Shown here: positions 7,748 to 15,381 of the stretch, piece by piece
Layout: each line of letters begins with the position of its first letter
How positions within the stretch are numbered: position 1 is the first letter of the stretch
From: Demequina soli
Lineage (GTDB): Bacteria > Actinomycetota > Actinomycetes > Actinomycetales > Demequinaceae
Direction: 5' to 3'
DNA: 64,000 bases
Assembly: GCF_000971195.1 (NCBI RefSeq)
Contig: NZ_BBLZ01000008.1
Span: 99,747 to 163,746 of the forward strand
Notes under the pieces: generated by a model
Told to the model about the DNA's origin: nothing
Databases searched by the model: none
The model's input: the letters and a program-made list of their open reading frames with translations, nothing else
Translations under genes and position numbers: made by a program

Positions 7748-9561
7748 GGCGCGTCGCGGCGGTCGCCACCGGCGTGCTCGCGCTCGCGCTCATGCTCATC
7801 GCCGAGCCGTGGGGACGGCTCGACTGCCGCCCGGGCGAGTGCTCGATGAGCTCCGAGGGGGTCGGCTGGGCGTGGGAGGCGATCGGGCTGCTGGTCTATC
7901 TCGCGATCCCCGCGGCGATCCTGTGCTTCGTGCTGGTCGCGATCCTGCGCATCCGGCCCGCCGACCCCGGCGAGGCGGCGGTGCGCGCGGCGCTCGGCGA
8001 GACGGGCGGCGCGGGCGTGCGCCGGGCCGCCCGTCGCGGCCTCCTCGATGGCGCCATCGCCGCGGCGGGCGCCTTCGTGGTGGCCGGCGCGGTCCACCTC
8101 GTGCTTCTCGACGCGACCGGGTGGCCGCTCGGCACGGACGCGCAGATGTGGCGCACCCGGCTGTACGAGGGCCTGATCGTGGGCGCCACGCTGGCGGTCG
8201 CGCACGTGCTCGCCGCGTGGCGCCCGCGGCGCACGCCCGTCGAGCGGCTGCGTGAGGACGTCGAGGCGGCACGACCGCCGCGGATCGGGCGACGCGTCGC
8301 CGTGTTCGGCATCCTCGGCGCGGGCGCGGCCACGGTGATCGTCGTCCTCGCGACGCGCTACGACATCGCGCCGGACTTCCACGCGACCAACGCCGCCGGC
8401 ATCGCGATCGGGATCGCGTGGATCGGCCTGGTCGGGCTCGGCCTGGGTGCGGTGCTGCCCTGGGCGAGCGGCCTCGCCCCTCGCTTCGTCGCGGTCGCGG
8501 CGGGCCTCGCGGACGGCCTGGGAGCGTCCCGGTTGGCGGCGGTGCTGGCCGCGCGCGCATCGTCCCCCACGAAGGCGACGGGGCGGACCGTGCTGGCGGT
8601 GGGCGGCATCGTGTTCGCGGTCGTCGTGCTCCTGACGCCGGGAACCGGTGTGCGGCAGTCGGACGCGGCGATCGCGACCGTGGCGCTCTCCGGCGACGCG
8701 GACGCCACGGGGTTCGCGGACGCGCTCCGGGCGATCGACGGCGTGGCGGCGGTCCTCGAGGGGACCGAGCTCAGCACGGAGGACTCCTGGTCCACGGTGG
8801 TGGCGGTGGACCCCGCCGCCCTGTGGGGCATCGACGACGAGATCGCGGCGGCCCTGACCGCGCACCCCGAGGCAGCGGTATCCGGCGCCACGAATGTGAA
8901 CGACGTCACCACCGAGGGGTTCACGCCCTCGGGGATCGTGCCCATGCGGGGCGGCTGGGCGTCCTACGTCTCGGCGGATGAGGTGACCGGCGAGGGACAC
9001 CGGCCGTACTTCCTCATCTACGCCGAGGACGGCGCGGATCGCGCCGCTATCGATCAGGCGGTGAGCCGCGTCCCCACAGATGCGTCCGGCGTCGCGGTCG
9101 GCACCGTCGCGGGCGAGCCCGGAGTCCCGGGCCTCATGGGGTTCGCCATCGCCACCGTCGTGCTGACGCTCGTGCTCGCTCCGGTCGCCGCGGGAGCGGT
9201 CAAGGCCGGGATGCGCGAGGCGGCGACGCTCGTCGCCCTGGGCGTCGAGACGCGGGTGCTGCGCGTCGCGCTGGTGATCGAGGGTGCCGTCGTGGCTGCG
9301 GTGGGCGTGGCGGCGGGCGCCGTCGCGGGCATCGGCACACGGATGACGATCACGGCGCTCGAGGCCGCCCGTCGGTCGCTGACCGGGGTGATCACGGACT
9401 CGTTCGCGGGTGCCGCGCTGGAGTCCGTGTGGTGGGCGGGCCTGGTCGGGTGCGGCGTGCTCGTGGTGGCGGTGTTCGCGGGCGTGACGGCCCTCGCGGC
9501 CGCGGCCGAGAGGCTCGAGACTCCGGCCGATGCGCTGCGCGGCGGGGCGGCGGCGCGATGA
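7744..9561 (+). CDS. FtsX-like ABC permease 2 (tandem paralogue)
   Basis: A 605-residue membrane protein sharing layout and many blocks with permease 1: MRRVAAVATG start, IRPADPGEAAVRAALGE, RPRRTPVERLREDV, SRLAAVLAARASSPT and an FtsX-like C-terminal bundle beginning near LVLAPVAAGAVKAGMREAATLVALG. The similarity and tandem order indicate duplication. Two cysteines lie just outside the first helix (DCRPGECSM), as in permease 1 (ECADVC), and may form an extracellular disulfide. The start at 7744 overlaps the previous stop by 4 bases. GGACGATGCG occurs once, inverted, at 8556-8565. Confidence 0.88.
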   Translation: MRRVAAVATGVLALALMLIAEPWGRLDCRPGECSMSSEGVGWAWEAIGLLVYLAIPAAILCFVLVAILRIRPADPGEAAVRAALGETGGAGVRRAARRGLLDGAIAAAGAFVVAGAVHLVLLDATGWPLGTDAQMWRTRLYEGLIVGATLAVAHVLAAWRPRRTPVERLREDVEAARPPRIGRRVAVFGILGAGAATVIVVLATRYDIAPDFHATNAAGIAIGIAWIGLVGLGLGAVLPWASGLAPRFVAVAAGLADGLGASRLAAVLAARASSPTKATGRTVLAVGGIVFAVVVLLTPGTGVRQSDAAIATVALSGDADATGFADALRAIDGVAAVLEGTELSTEDSWSTVVAVDPAALWGIDDEIAAALTAHPEAAVSGATNVNDVTTEGFTPSGIVPMRGGWASYVSADEVTGEGHRPYFLIYAEDGADRAAIDQAVSRVPTDASGVAVGTVAGEPGVPGLMGFAIATVVLTLVLAPVAAGAVKAGMREAATLVALGVETRVLRVALVIEGAVVAAVGVAAGAVAGIGTRMTITALEAARRSLTGVITDSFAGAALESVWWAGLVGCGVLVVAVFAGVTALAAAAERLETPADALRGGAAAR

Positions 9562-11546
9562 GGCATTTAGGGGCCGTGACGATCGGGCTCGTCGCGCTGC
9601 TGGGTGGGATGACGGCACCGCTCGTGATCGTCACCGATGCGTCGGGGAGCAGCTGGCCCGCCGGGCCGTCGCTCGGCCTGTCGACGCTCGCGATGCTGGC
9701 GGTGCCGCTCGCGATCGTCAGCCCGCTCGCCTACGCGTTCCGGGTGCTGGGCACACGGCGCGAGGCCATCGCGTGGCGCGCCCGCATCGTGCTGGGCGAG
9801 CCTCTCGGCATCCACGTGACCGCGCAGGCCCGGCGCGGGGTCTCCGCCGGCATGGTGGCGTCCGGCGTGGGGCTGGTGGCCGGAGTCGGCTGGCAGGTGG
9901 TCGCGGACTGGGCCACGCTCGGCGGCTCCGGCGTGGCCCACTTCGAGGCATGGGGCGTCCCCACGCTCGCCGTGACGCTCGCCGTGTGCGTGGCCGTGAC
10001 CGCGGTGGTCTACGCGCTCGCCGCCGGGCGGGTGGCCTCCGCCCCGATGGGCGCGAGCGCCGCGCGGGCCGCCGAGGGTGCACCCTCACGCTCCGAGACT
10101 CGCATCCGCCTCTGGATGTGGCGCGGGCTGGCGGCGCTGACCGGGGCTTCATTCGGCCTCCTCGCGTGGGATCGGATCTGGTTCGCCCGCGGCTCCGCGT
10201 CCGACTCCGTCGCGTCGGGTCTCACGGCCGCCGTCGGGTATGCGACCTTCGCGTTCCTCGTGGGCGGGGCACTGCTCCTCATGCGCGGCGTCGCATTCGC
10301 CTCCGCAGCCCTGTCGCGGCGCACGGCGGGGGCGCTGGCCTCCCGGCCGCTCGGGGCGGCCTTTGCGGCGGCCGCGGACGGGCTCGCGCATCGGTCCCGG
10401 GTGCGGGTGCTGGCCGCGGGCACCATCGCGACGGTGCTCGTCATCGTCGCGTGCGTCGGCGGCACGGTCGCGGTGAACGATGCGCGGTCGAGCGTCGCGG
10501 CGACGCTCTCGCCCCCGTTCATCGTCGCCGCGCTCGACCCGTCGGAGTCCTTCGACACCGCGCCCGGGTACGAGCCGCAGGCCCTGCCGACCTCGCTGGT
10601 CGACGCGATCGAGGGCGACGCGCGCATCGTCTCCGTACCCTTCGGCGTGCTGTGGGGTGCCGCGGAGCCGGTCACCGACCCCGCCGCGGGCGCCGCAGCG
10701 CCCGACTCGGTGCTGGTCGTCGACCCCGCGCGGCTCACCGCCGTCTCCCCCGACGGACTGCGACCGCTCGGCCTCCAGGACGGCACGGTGACGCGTGGCA
10801 ACGGCGCAGGCCTCGCGAACGGGATCCTCCCGTGGGAGACCGGACCCGCCGCACTCGACCTGCCCGCGGGCCCGCTGGCGGCCTTCGCGCTGCCGACCGC
10901 GGCGTTCGACGCATTCGGCACCGAGGCGTGGGCCGAGCCGGCGGCGGGCGCGGCGCCCGTCACCGGGATGATGCTGTGGCCCGCCGCCGGCGTCACGCGG
11001 GACGAGCTCGACGCCGCGATCACCGCGCACGTCGGCGACACGGGCGCACGGATCTGGGAGATCTCGGGGATCCACGGCAGCCTCGCGGCCATCGGGCTAC
11101 GCGAGACGGGTCTCCTCTACGTCCTGCTCGCGATCGGGGTGGCACTCACGGTGGCGCTGGCGGCCTCGTCGGCCCGCGATCGGCGCACGGAGCTCGCGAC
11201 GCTCGCCGCGCTGGGCGCCCGATCCGCCTCGCTGCGGTGGGTGCCGGCGCTCGAGGCGGGCGTGACGATCGCGTGCGCGGCGCTCATCGCGCTGCCGACC
11301 GGGTTCGTGCTCGCGATGCTCGGCACCCACCCGACGCTGCTGCGCGCGGGAGCTCCGCTCGACGCTGTCGAGACCCTGTGGGACCTGGGCTGGGAGCTCG
11401 CGCACCTGGGCTGGACGATGCCGGTGCTGCTGGCGGCCGTCGCGCTGGCGGGCGGCGTGGTCGCGGCGGGGATCGTCGGCGCGACGATGCTGCGCGGCAC
11501 CCCGGTCGACGAGCTTCGCGAGGCGGAGAAGGAGGGGGCGCTGTGA
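9558..11546 (+). CDS. FtsX-like ABC permease 3
   Basis: A 662-residue membrane protein, more diverged but with the same plan: an N-terminal helix pair, a cytoplasmic segment resembling the paralogues (FRVLGTRREAIAWRARIVLGE), a middle helix cluster, a long extracytoplasmic region (about residues 310-500) and a C-terminal FtsX bundle (LLAIGVALTVALAASSARDRRTELATLAALGARSASL region). The start at 9558 overlaps the previous gene by 4 bases. Four permeases with a single ATPase is unusual; most such systems have one or two. Confidence 0.86.
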   Translation: MRHLGAVTIGLVALLGGMTAPLVIVTDASGSSWPAGPSLGLSTLAMLAVPLAIVSPLAYAFRVLGTRREAIAWRARIVLGEPLGIHVTAQARRGVSAGMVASGVGLVAGVGWQVVADWATLGGSGVAHFEAWGVPTLAVTLAVCVAVTAVVYALAAGRVASAPMGASAARAAEGAPSRSETRIRLWMWRGLAALTGASFGLLAWDRIWFARGSASDSVASGLTAAVGYATFAFLVGGALLLMRGVAFASAALSRRTAGALASRPLGAAFAAAADGLAHRSRVRVLAAGTIATVLVIVACVGGTVAVNDARSSVAATLSPPFIVAALDPSESFDTAPGYEPQALPTSLVDAIEGDARIVSVPFGVLWGAAEPVTDPAAGAAAPDSVLVVDPARLTAVSPDGLRPLGLQDGTVTRGNGAGLANGILPWETGPAALDLPAGPLAAFALPTAAFDAFGTEAWAEPAAGAAPVTGMMLWPAAGVTRDELDAAITAHVGDTGARIWEISGIHGSLAAIGLRETGLLYVLLAIGVALTVALAASSARDRRTELATLAALGARSASLRWVPALEAGVTIACAALIALPTGFVLAMLGTHPTLLRAGAPLDAVETLWDLGWELAHLGWTMPVLLAAVALAGGVVAAGIVGATMLRGTPVDELREAEKEGAL

Positions 11547-13621
11547 TCATCCAGCTCATGCGGGAGCAGGCGCGGGCGCATCGCGCCTACCTGGCGTGGA
11601 CGGGGGCGCTCATCGCGGCGACCGTCGGGCTGGCGGTGTTCGTGACGGCCACCGCGCTGCAGCAGCTCGCCGTGACCGCATACGCCGAGCGAGCCTTCGG
11701 GCTCGACGGCGAGTGGTCGCGCTCCCTCGAACTCGGGGCCACCTACGGCGACACCGGCACCGCGATCACCCGCGCACAGCTCGATGCGGTCCTCGACGCG
11801 GCCGATGCGGACGGCGCGCGGACCGCCGCGCTCCACGAGGTTCCGGGGCTCGGCCTGTGGGCGCCCGGCGCGATCGCGTTCGACGAGGCCGGATTCCCCG
11901 CCGCGCAGCGCGCCGCGGAGCCGGCGGGTGTCCGCGGCGCGCTCGACTGGGACGCGCTGCTGCTTGAGGGGCACGCCCCCGGTCTCGGCGAGGTGGTCCT
12001 CGACGCCTCGTGGGCCCACGCGACCGGGCTCGGGGTGGGCGACACCCTCGCGGCGGTCTGGCGGGACGACGCGACCGACGACGACTGGCAGCAGGTCGCC
12101 TCGCTCACCGTGTCCGGCCTCCTGCACACGTCCTCGGACGGGCGCTACCGGGCCTACCTCCCGCTCGCGCTCCTCGACTGGGAGCAGTCGTTCGACTTCG
12201 GGAACCGCATGCGCGTGGAGGTCGCCGCGCAGCGCTCGTCGCCGGAGCTCGAGGACGTCCCGGGGTGGCCGGGGTCGCCGAACTTCGGCGGGTTCACGGG
12301 GATGACGGTCGCGGTCGTGCTCGCGCTCACCGCCGCGGTGCTCGCGATCGGCCTGGTCGGCATGGCCTTCGCTGCGGGCCGCGCGCAGGCGGAGCAGCGC
12401 ACCCGGTGGATCGCCACCGCCCGCGCGCTCGGGGCGCGGCGTGGCACGATCGCCGCGGCCACCCTTCTCGAGGCCCTCGCGATGGGAGCCGTCGCGGGCG
12501 CGGCGGCCCTTGCCCTGGGCTGGGCGGCGGCCTGGCTGGACTGGACGGTCTTCACCGCCGCGCGTCCCGACGCACTCGTGCCCGGCCTCCCGCTGCTGCC
12601 GCCGTGGCTGGCCCTCGCCGCGCTCGCGCTCGCGCTCGTGCTGGCAGGCATCGTCGGCGCGATCCCCGCGCGCCTCGCCTCCCGTGTCTCCCCCGCCGCG
12701 GCGCTCAAGCCCGTCGCGCCCGTTACCGCTGCCGAGCACCCTCCGCGCGTCCGGTCGGCCGTCCTCACCCTGATGTGGGCGGGCACGGTGGCGTGGAGCG
12801 TGGTCGAGCTCGAGGGGTGGGCAGCCGCGGGCTTCACCGGCTTCAGCTGGGCGGTCGTGCCCGTGCCGATCGCGGCGATCCTGTCGATCGCCGTCCTCGT
12901 CCGATGGACGCGCGACGCGACCCGCGCCGCCGCACGCCGCCTCGCACGGTCGTCACGGCCGTGGGCGCTCGCGGCGGGGATCGCGCTGGTCGGGCGGCCC
13001 CGGCAGGCCTCGACGCCGGCGGCCGTGCTCGCGCTCGCGACGGGCGGGCTCGCAGGGGTCCAGGCCTGGGCGGCGCTCTACGGGTGGTCGCGGGGCGGGC
13101 CGAGCGCCGAGGCGGGCCTCAGCACGACCGCCTGGTTCGCGACCGCATTCCAGGCCCCGCCGAGCGGCATGATGGGCGTGACCCACGTTCCCTCCGTCGC
13201 GGCCCTCACCTGCGGGGCGCTTGCCCTCGTCGCGCTGGCGACGCACCTCGCGACCGCCGCGGCGCATCGGGACGATGCCGTGGCGCAGTCGGCGCTCGGC
13301 CTCACGCGCCGCGACGCGCGGCTCGCGCAGGCGGCCACTCTCGGCGTCCCGTTGGCGATCGGCGTGGCGCTCGGCACCGCCATGGGTGCGCTCGTGGCGG
13401 TCGCGAGCTTCTTCGGCTACTCGGCGGATAACGAGATCGAGGCCTCACCCGGACAATGGCAGCCCGGTCCCGTCGGGCCCCTGTGGGCGCTGACGAATGT
13501 CACCCACATCGTCATCCCGGTGGCCGGCATCGCGCTGATCGGTCTGGCGTCCGTCGCCGTCGCGGCGGCGCTGGCCGGCGCGCTCGCGCCGATCGGCACG
13601 CGCGAGCGAATCGCGGCGTAG
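11543..13621 (+). CDS. FtsX-like ABC permease 4
   Basis: A 692-residue membrane protein starting at GTG 11543 (GTGA overlap with permease 3). It has the canonical FtsX/MacB arrangement: one N-terminal helix, an extracytoplasmic periplasmic-core-like domain (about residues 40-250), then an FtsX helix set with LVGMAFAAGRAQAEQRTRWIATARALGAR, followed by a second helix cluster. It is the best match of the four to a full-length FtsX-like permease. Transported substrate is unknown. It is the last gene of the five-gene operon; the next gene converges 21 bases later. Confidence 0.87.
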   Translation: MIIQLMREQARAHRAYLAWTGALIAATVGLAVFVTATALQQLAVTAYAERAFGLDGEWSRSLELGATYGDTGTAITRAQLDAVLDAADADGARTAALHEVPGLGLWAPGAIAFDEAGFPAAQRAAEPAGVRGALDWDALLLEGHAPGLGEVVLDASWAHATGLGVGDTLAAVWRDDATDDDWQQVASLTVSGLLHTSSDGRYRAYLPLALLDWEQSFDFGNRMRVEVAAQRSSPELEDVPGWPGSPNFGGFTGMTVAVVLALTAAVLAIGLVGMAFAAGRAQAEQRTRWIATARALGARRGTIAAATLLEALAMGAVAGAAALALGWAAAWLDWTVFTAARPDALVPGLPLLPPWLALAALALALVLAGIVGAIPARLASRVSPAAALKPVAPVTAAEHPPRVRSAVLTLMWAGTVAWSVVELEGWAAAGFTGFSWAVVPVPIAAILSIAVLVRWTRDATRAAARRLARSSRPWALAAGIALVGRPRQASTPAAVLALATGGLAGVQAWAALYGWSRGGPSAEAGLSTTAWFATAFQAPPSGMMGVTHVPSVAALTCGALALVALATHLATAAAHRDDAVAQSALGLTRRDARLAQAATLGVPLAIGVALGTAMGALVAVASFFGYSADNEIEASPGQWQPGPVGPLWALTNVTHIVIPVAGIALIGLASVAVAAALAGALAPIGTRERIAA

Positions 13622-13642
13622 GCGCCGCCGCAGGTCCGTTGG

Positions 13643-13960
13643 CTAGCGTCCAGCCTCAGCGTCGACCAGGACGATCCGGCCGCCGAGCGCGCGGGACAAC
13701 TTCTCGAGGGTCGCGAGGGTCGGGTTCCCCACGCCTCGCTCAATCCGGCTGATCTCAGCCTGCTCGATGCCGGAGAGCCGTTGGAGGTCGGGCTGGGTCA
13801 GGCGCCGAGCCCCGCGCAGGCGCGAGATCTCCGCTCCGAGGTCTGCGCGGAGATCCATCTCCGCCTGGAAGGTGCGCGCTGAGGCGGCGTGAACCGCAGC
13901 AGCCTCATCGGACCAGCCGGCTCGCACTTCGTCGGCGATCTCACTGAATCGCTTGCCCAT
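13643..13960 (-). CDS. higA: HigA-type antitoxin, XRE-family HTH
   Basis: A 105-residue antitoxin with a C-terminal XRE/Cro helix-turn-helix (RRLTQPDLQRLSGIEQAEISRIERG, residues about 62-86) and an N-terminal toxin-binding arm. I take ATG 13960 (MGKRFSEIADEVRAG), not the longer in-frame start at 14041, because it forms a TGATG overlap with the toxin stop and fits family length. It should bind and neutralise the adjacent HigB toxin and repress the operon. Order is toxin first, antitoxin second, as in HigBA. Confidence 0.9.
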   Translation of the reverse strand: MGKRFSEIADEVRAGWSDEAAAVHAASARTFQAEMDLRADLGAEISRLRGARRLTQPDLQRLSGIEQAEISRIERGVGNPTLATLEKLSRALGGRIVLVDAEAGR

Positions 13961-14352
13961 CACGACGCTCCCTTCATCGCCCCACCCCAGCATGTGGTGG
14001 AGCACATACGCAGTGAACGTCGCCGGCGACGGTCGCGCCACGCAGTCAAGCGCCGGCGCGCCGTCCTGATCTCCCGCTGCTGGCGCTTCGCCGAAGGGTC
14101 GCGCCGCCTGTCATAGCCACCCAACAGGAGGATGACCCGGCCTCCATGGAACGAGCCGAAGACCCGGAGCAGCGCCTGTCGATCCGCGCCTGGGCGATCG
14201 GCCGATGCACCCGCTATAGCTTCGAGCGACTGACGCACTCGGAACTCGTACAGGCCCCCGCCGATCGCCCTTCCCCACTCGGTGCGACAGATGTCCGGCC
14301 CGAGGCGTTCGACGTCGCCCTCGTCCGTGTCCTCGGCGCTCCAGTCGTTCAC
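13960..14352 (-). CDS. higB: HigB-type (RelE superfamily) toxin
   Basis: A 130-residue type II toxin of the HigB/Gp49-like family, a predicted ribosome-dependent mRNA interferase. Diagnostic blocks are GGGLYEFRV, LLRVFGSFHGGRVILLLGGYD and DPSAKRQQREIRTARRRL. The C-terminal tail (after about residue 105) is Arg-rich and longer than usual. The start is GTG 14352. It is coupled to higA. The pair lies directly after the sterol-carrier-family gene on the same strand. Confidence 0.88.
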   Translation of the reverse strand: MNDWSAEDTDEGDVERLGPDICRTEWGRAIGGGLYEFRVRQSLEAIAGASADRPGADRQALLRVFGSFHGGRVILLLGGYDRRRDPSAKRQQREIRTARRRLTAWRDRRRRRSLRMCSTTCWGGAMKGAS

Positions 14353-14415
14353 GTCGCCCCCGATCCCCGCTCCCGACGCTAGCCGGGGGCACCGACAATG
14401 CGAGCGGGGGCGGGC

Positions 14416-14787
14416 CTACAGCGCGAGCGGCAGCAGCGCGGACAGGTCCGAGCGCTCCCCCGACGCATCGACGTCGCCCGCGCCCACCGCATCGTCCCAG
14501 GTCAGACGGCCGGTCACGAGGCCGAGCCACACCTCGGGCGACATCTCCACGACGGCGGGCGGGGTGCCTCGACGGTGGACCGATCCCTCGACGCACTGGG
14601 TCGCGCCCCACGGCGGGACCCGAACCTCGAGCGAGCGTCCAGGCGCGACGGCGGCGAGCTCCTCGAGCGAGAAGCGGACGGCCATCGCGGTCATGCCGGG
14701 CTCGACGTTGCCCGCATCTGTGAGCGCCGCCCACAGGCGGACGGCCTCGCGGCCGGCGGCGACGGGGATGCGGCGGCGGGGAGGCAT
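14416..14787 (-). CDS. Sterol-carrier-family protein (SCP_3-like, Rv0807 type)
   Basis: A 123-residue protein matching the actinobacterial SCP_3 family found next to purF in mycobacteria and relatives. Recognisable blocks are VRVPPWGATQCVEGSVHRRGTPP, EMSPEVWLGLVTGRLTWDDAV and SGERSDLSALLPL (each abbreviated here from the fold core at residues about 57-123). The role is unknown; an SCP2-like lipid-binding pocket is inferred. A TACGCT -10 box 6 bases before the ATG suggests its own leaderless promoter inside the yoeB gap. It is probably the remnant marker of the ancestral purL-SCP-purF order, now flanked by two toxin-antitoxin modules. Confidence 0.82.
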   Translation of the reverse strand: MPPRRRIPVAAGREAVRLWAALTDAGNVEPGMTAMAVRFSLEELAAVAPGRSLEVRVPPWGATQCVEGSVHRRGTPPAVVEMSPEVWLGLVTGRLTWDDAVGAGDVDASGERSDLSALLPLAL

Positions 14788-14800
14788 GGGTCCAGCGTAT

Positions 14801-15076
14801 TCAGTCCGTGTAGTGGAAACGGCAGGCGGCGATGCGCACCTCGTCGCCGACCACCTTGTAGACGAGGCGGTGCTCGTCTGTGATGCGCCGCGACCAGTAG
14901 CCGTGAAGGCCGTGCTTGAGCTCCTCAGGCTTGCCGATCCCCTCGTGCGGCGCGCCGTCGGCCGCGCCTCGGACGATGTCCTTGAGGAGCACGTTGATCC
15001 GCCGGAGGACCTTCCGATCCTGCTCCTGCCAGTGGACGTAGTCCTCCCAGGCTCGCGCCTGCCACACGAGGATCAT
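14801..15076 (-). CDS. yoeB: YoeB/Txe-type mRNA interferase toxin
   Basis: A 91-residue RelE-superfamily toxin that cleaves mRNA in the ribosomal A site. The family signature is complete: AWEDYVHWQEQDRKVLRRIN, GKPEELKHGLHGYWSRRI, and the C-terminal catalytic region DEHRLVYKV...CRFHYTD with the conserved His-Tyr end. It overlaps the antitoxin gene by 4 bases (ATGA). Confidence 0.96.
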   Translation of the reverse strand: MILVWQARAWEDYVHWQEQDRKVLRRINVLLKDIVRGAADGAPHEGIGKPEELKHGLHGYWSRRITDEHRLVYKVVGDEVRIAACRFHYTD

Positions 15077-15324
15077 TCGAGGAGCTCGTGCACCTCGCCG
15101 CGGCCCGCCTCGAGGTCCTCGATGGCGCTCAGCAGCCGGCGCGCGTTGGCTGGGTTCTGGAGGAGGTAGGCGGTCTCCTTGAGCGACTCGTAGTCGTCGA
15201 GCGACACGATAACGACCGGCTCATGACCGGCGCGTGTGATGACGACCTCCTCACGGTCATCCACCACCGAGTCGAGGACGCTCGCGTAGTTCTTACGCGA
15301 CTCCGAATAGGACATCGTCTTCAT
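15073..15324 (-). CDS. yefM: YefM-type antitoxin (Phd/YefM family)
   Basis: An 83-residue antitoxin: an N-terminal DNA-binding fold (MKTMSYSESRKNYASVLDSVV, then EEVVITRAGHEPVVIVSLDDYESLKET) and a flexible acidic C-terminal arm that would wrap YoeB. I use ATG 15324, which has an AGGAGG ribosome site about 5 bases upstream; the longer in-frame start at 15369 would run through the operator. Autoregulation by the YefM-YoeB complex is expected through the palindrome at 15337-15358. Confidence 0.95.
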   Translation of the reverse strand: MKTMSYSESRKNYASVLDSVVDDREEVVITRAGHEPVVIVSLDDYESLKETAYLLQNPANARRLLSAIEDLEAGRGEVHELLE

Positions 15325-15336
15325 GGCACACCTCCT

Positions 15337-15358
15337 GACGTACAGAAAACTGTACGTC
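15337..15358. promoter_or_regulatory. yefM-yoeB operator palindrome
   Basis: A perfect 9-bp inverted repeat, GACGTACAG-AAAA-CTGTACGTC, lies 13 bases before the yefM start. YefM operators in enterobacteria have TGTACA cores; here the half-site is CTGTACG, the same hexamer core (CGTACA) that recurs at the other Phd/RelE locus (22129-22161). Confidence 0.82.
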
Positions 15359-15381
15359 CATCGGCGCAACGCACCAAGGGG

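Noticed and set aside
2144-15381. Prophage or integrative island between purF and lacZ
   Set aside because: No integrase, transposase, tRNA edge, direct-repeat att sites or phage structural genes are visible; only word depletion hints at transfer.
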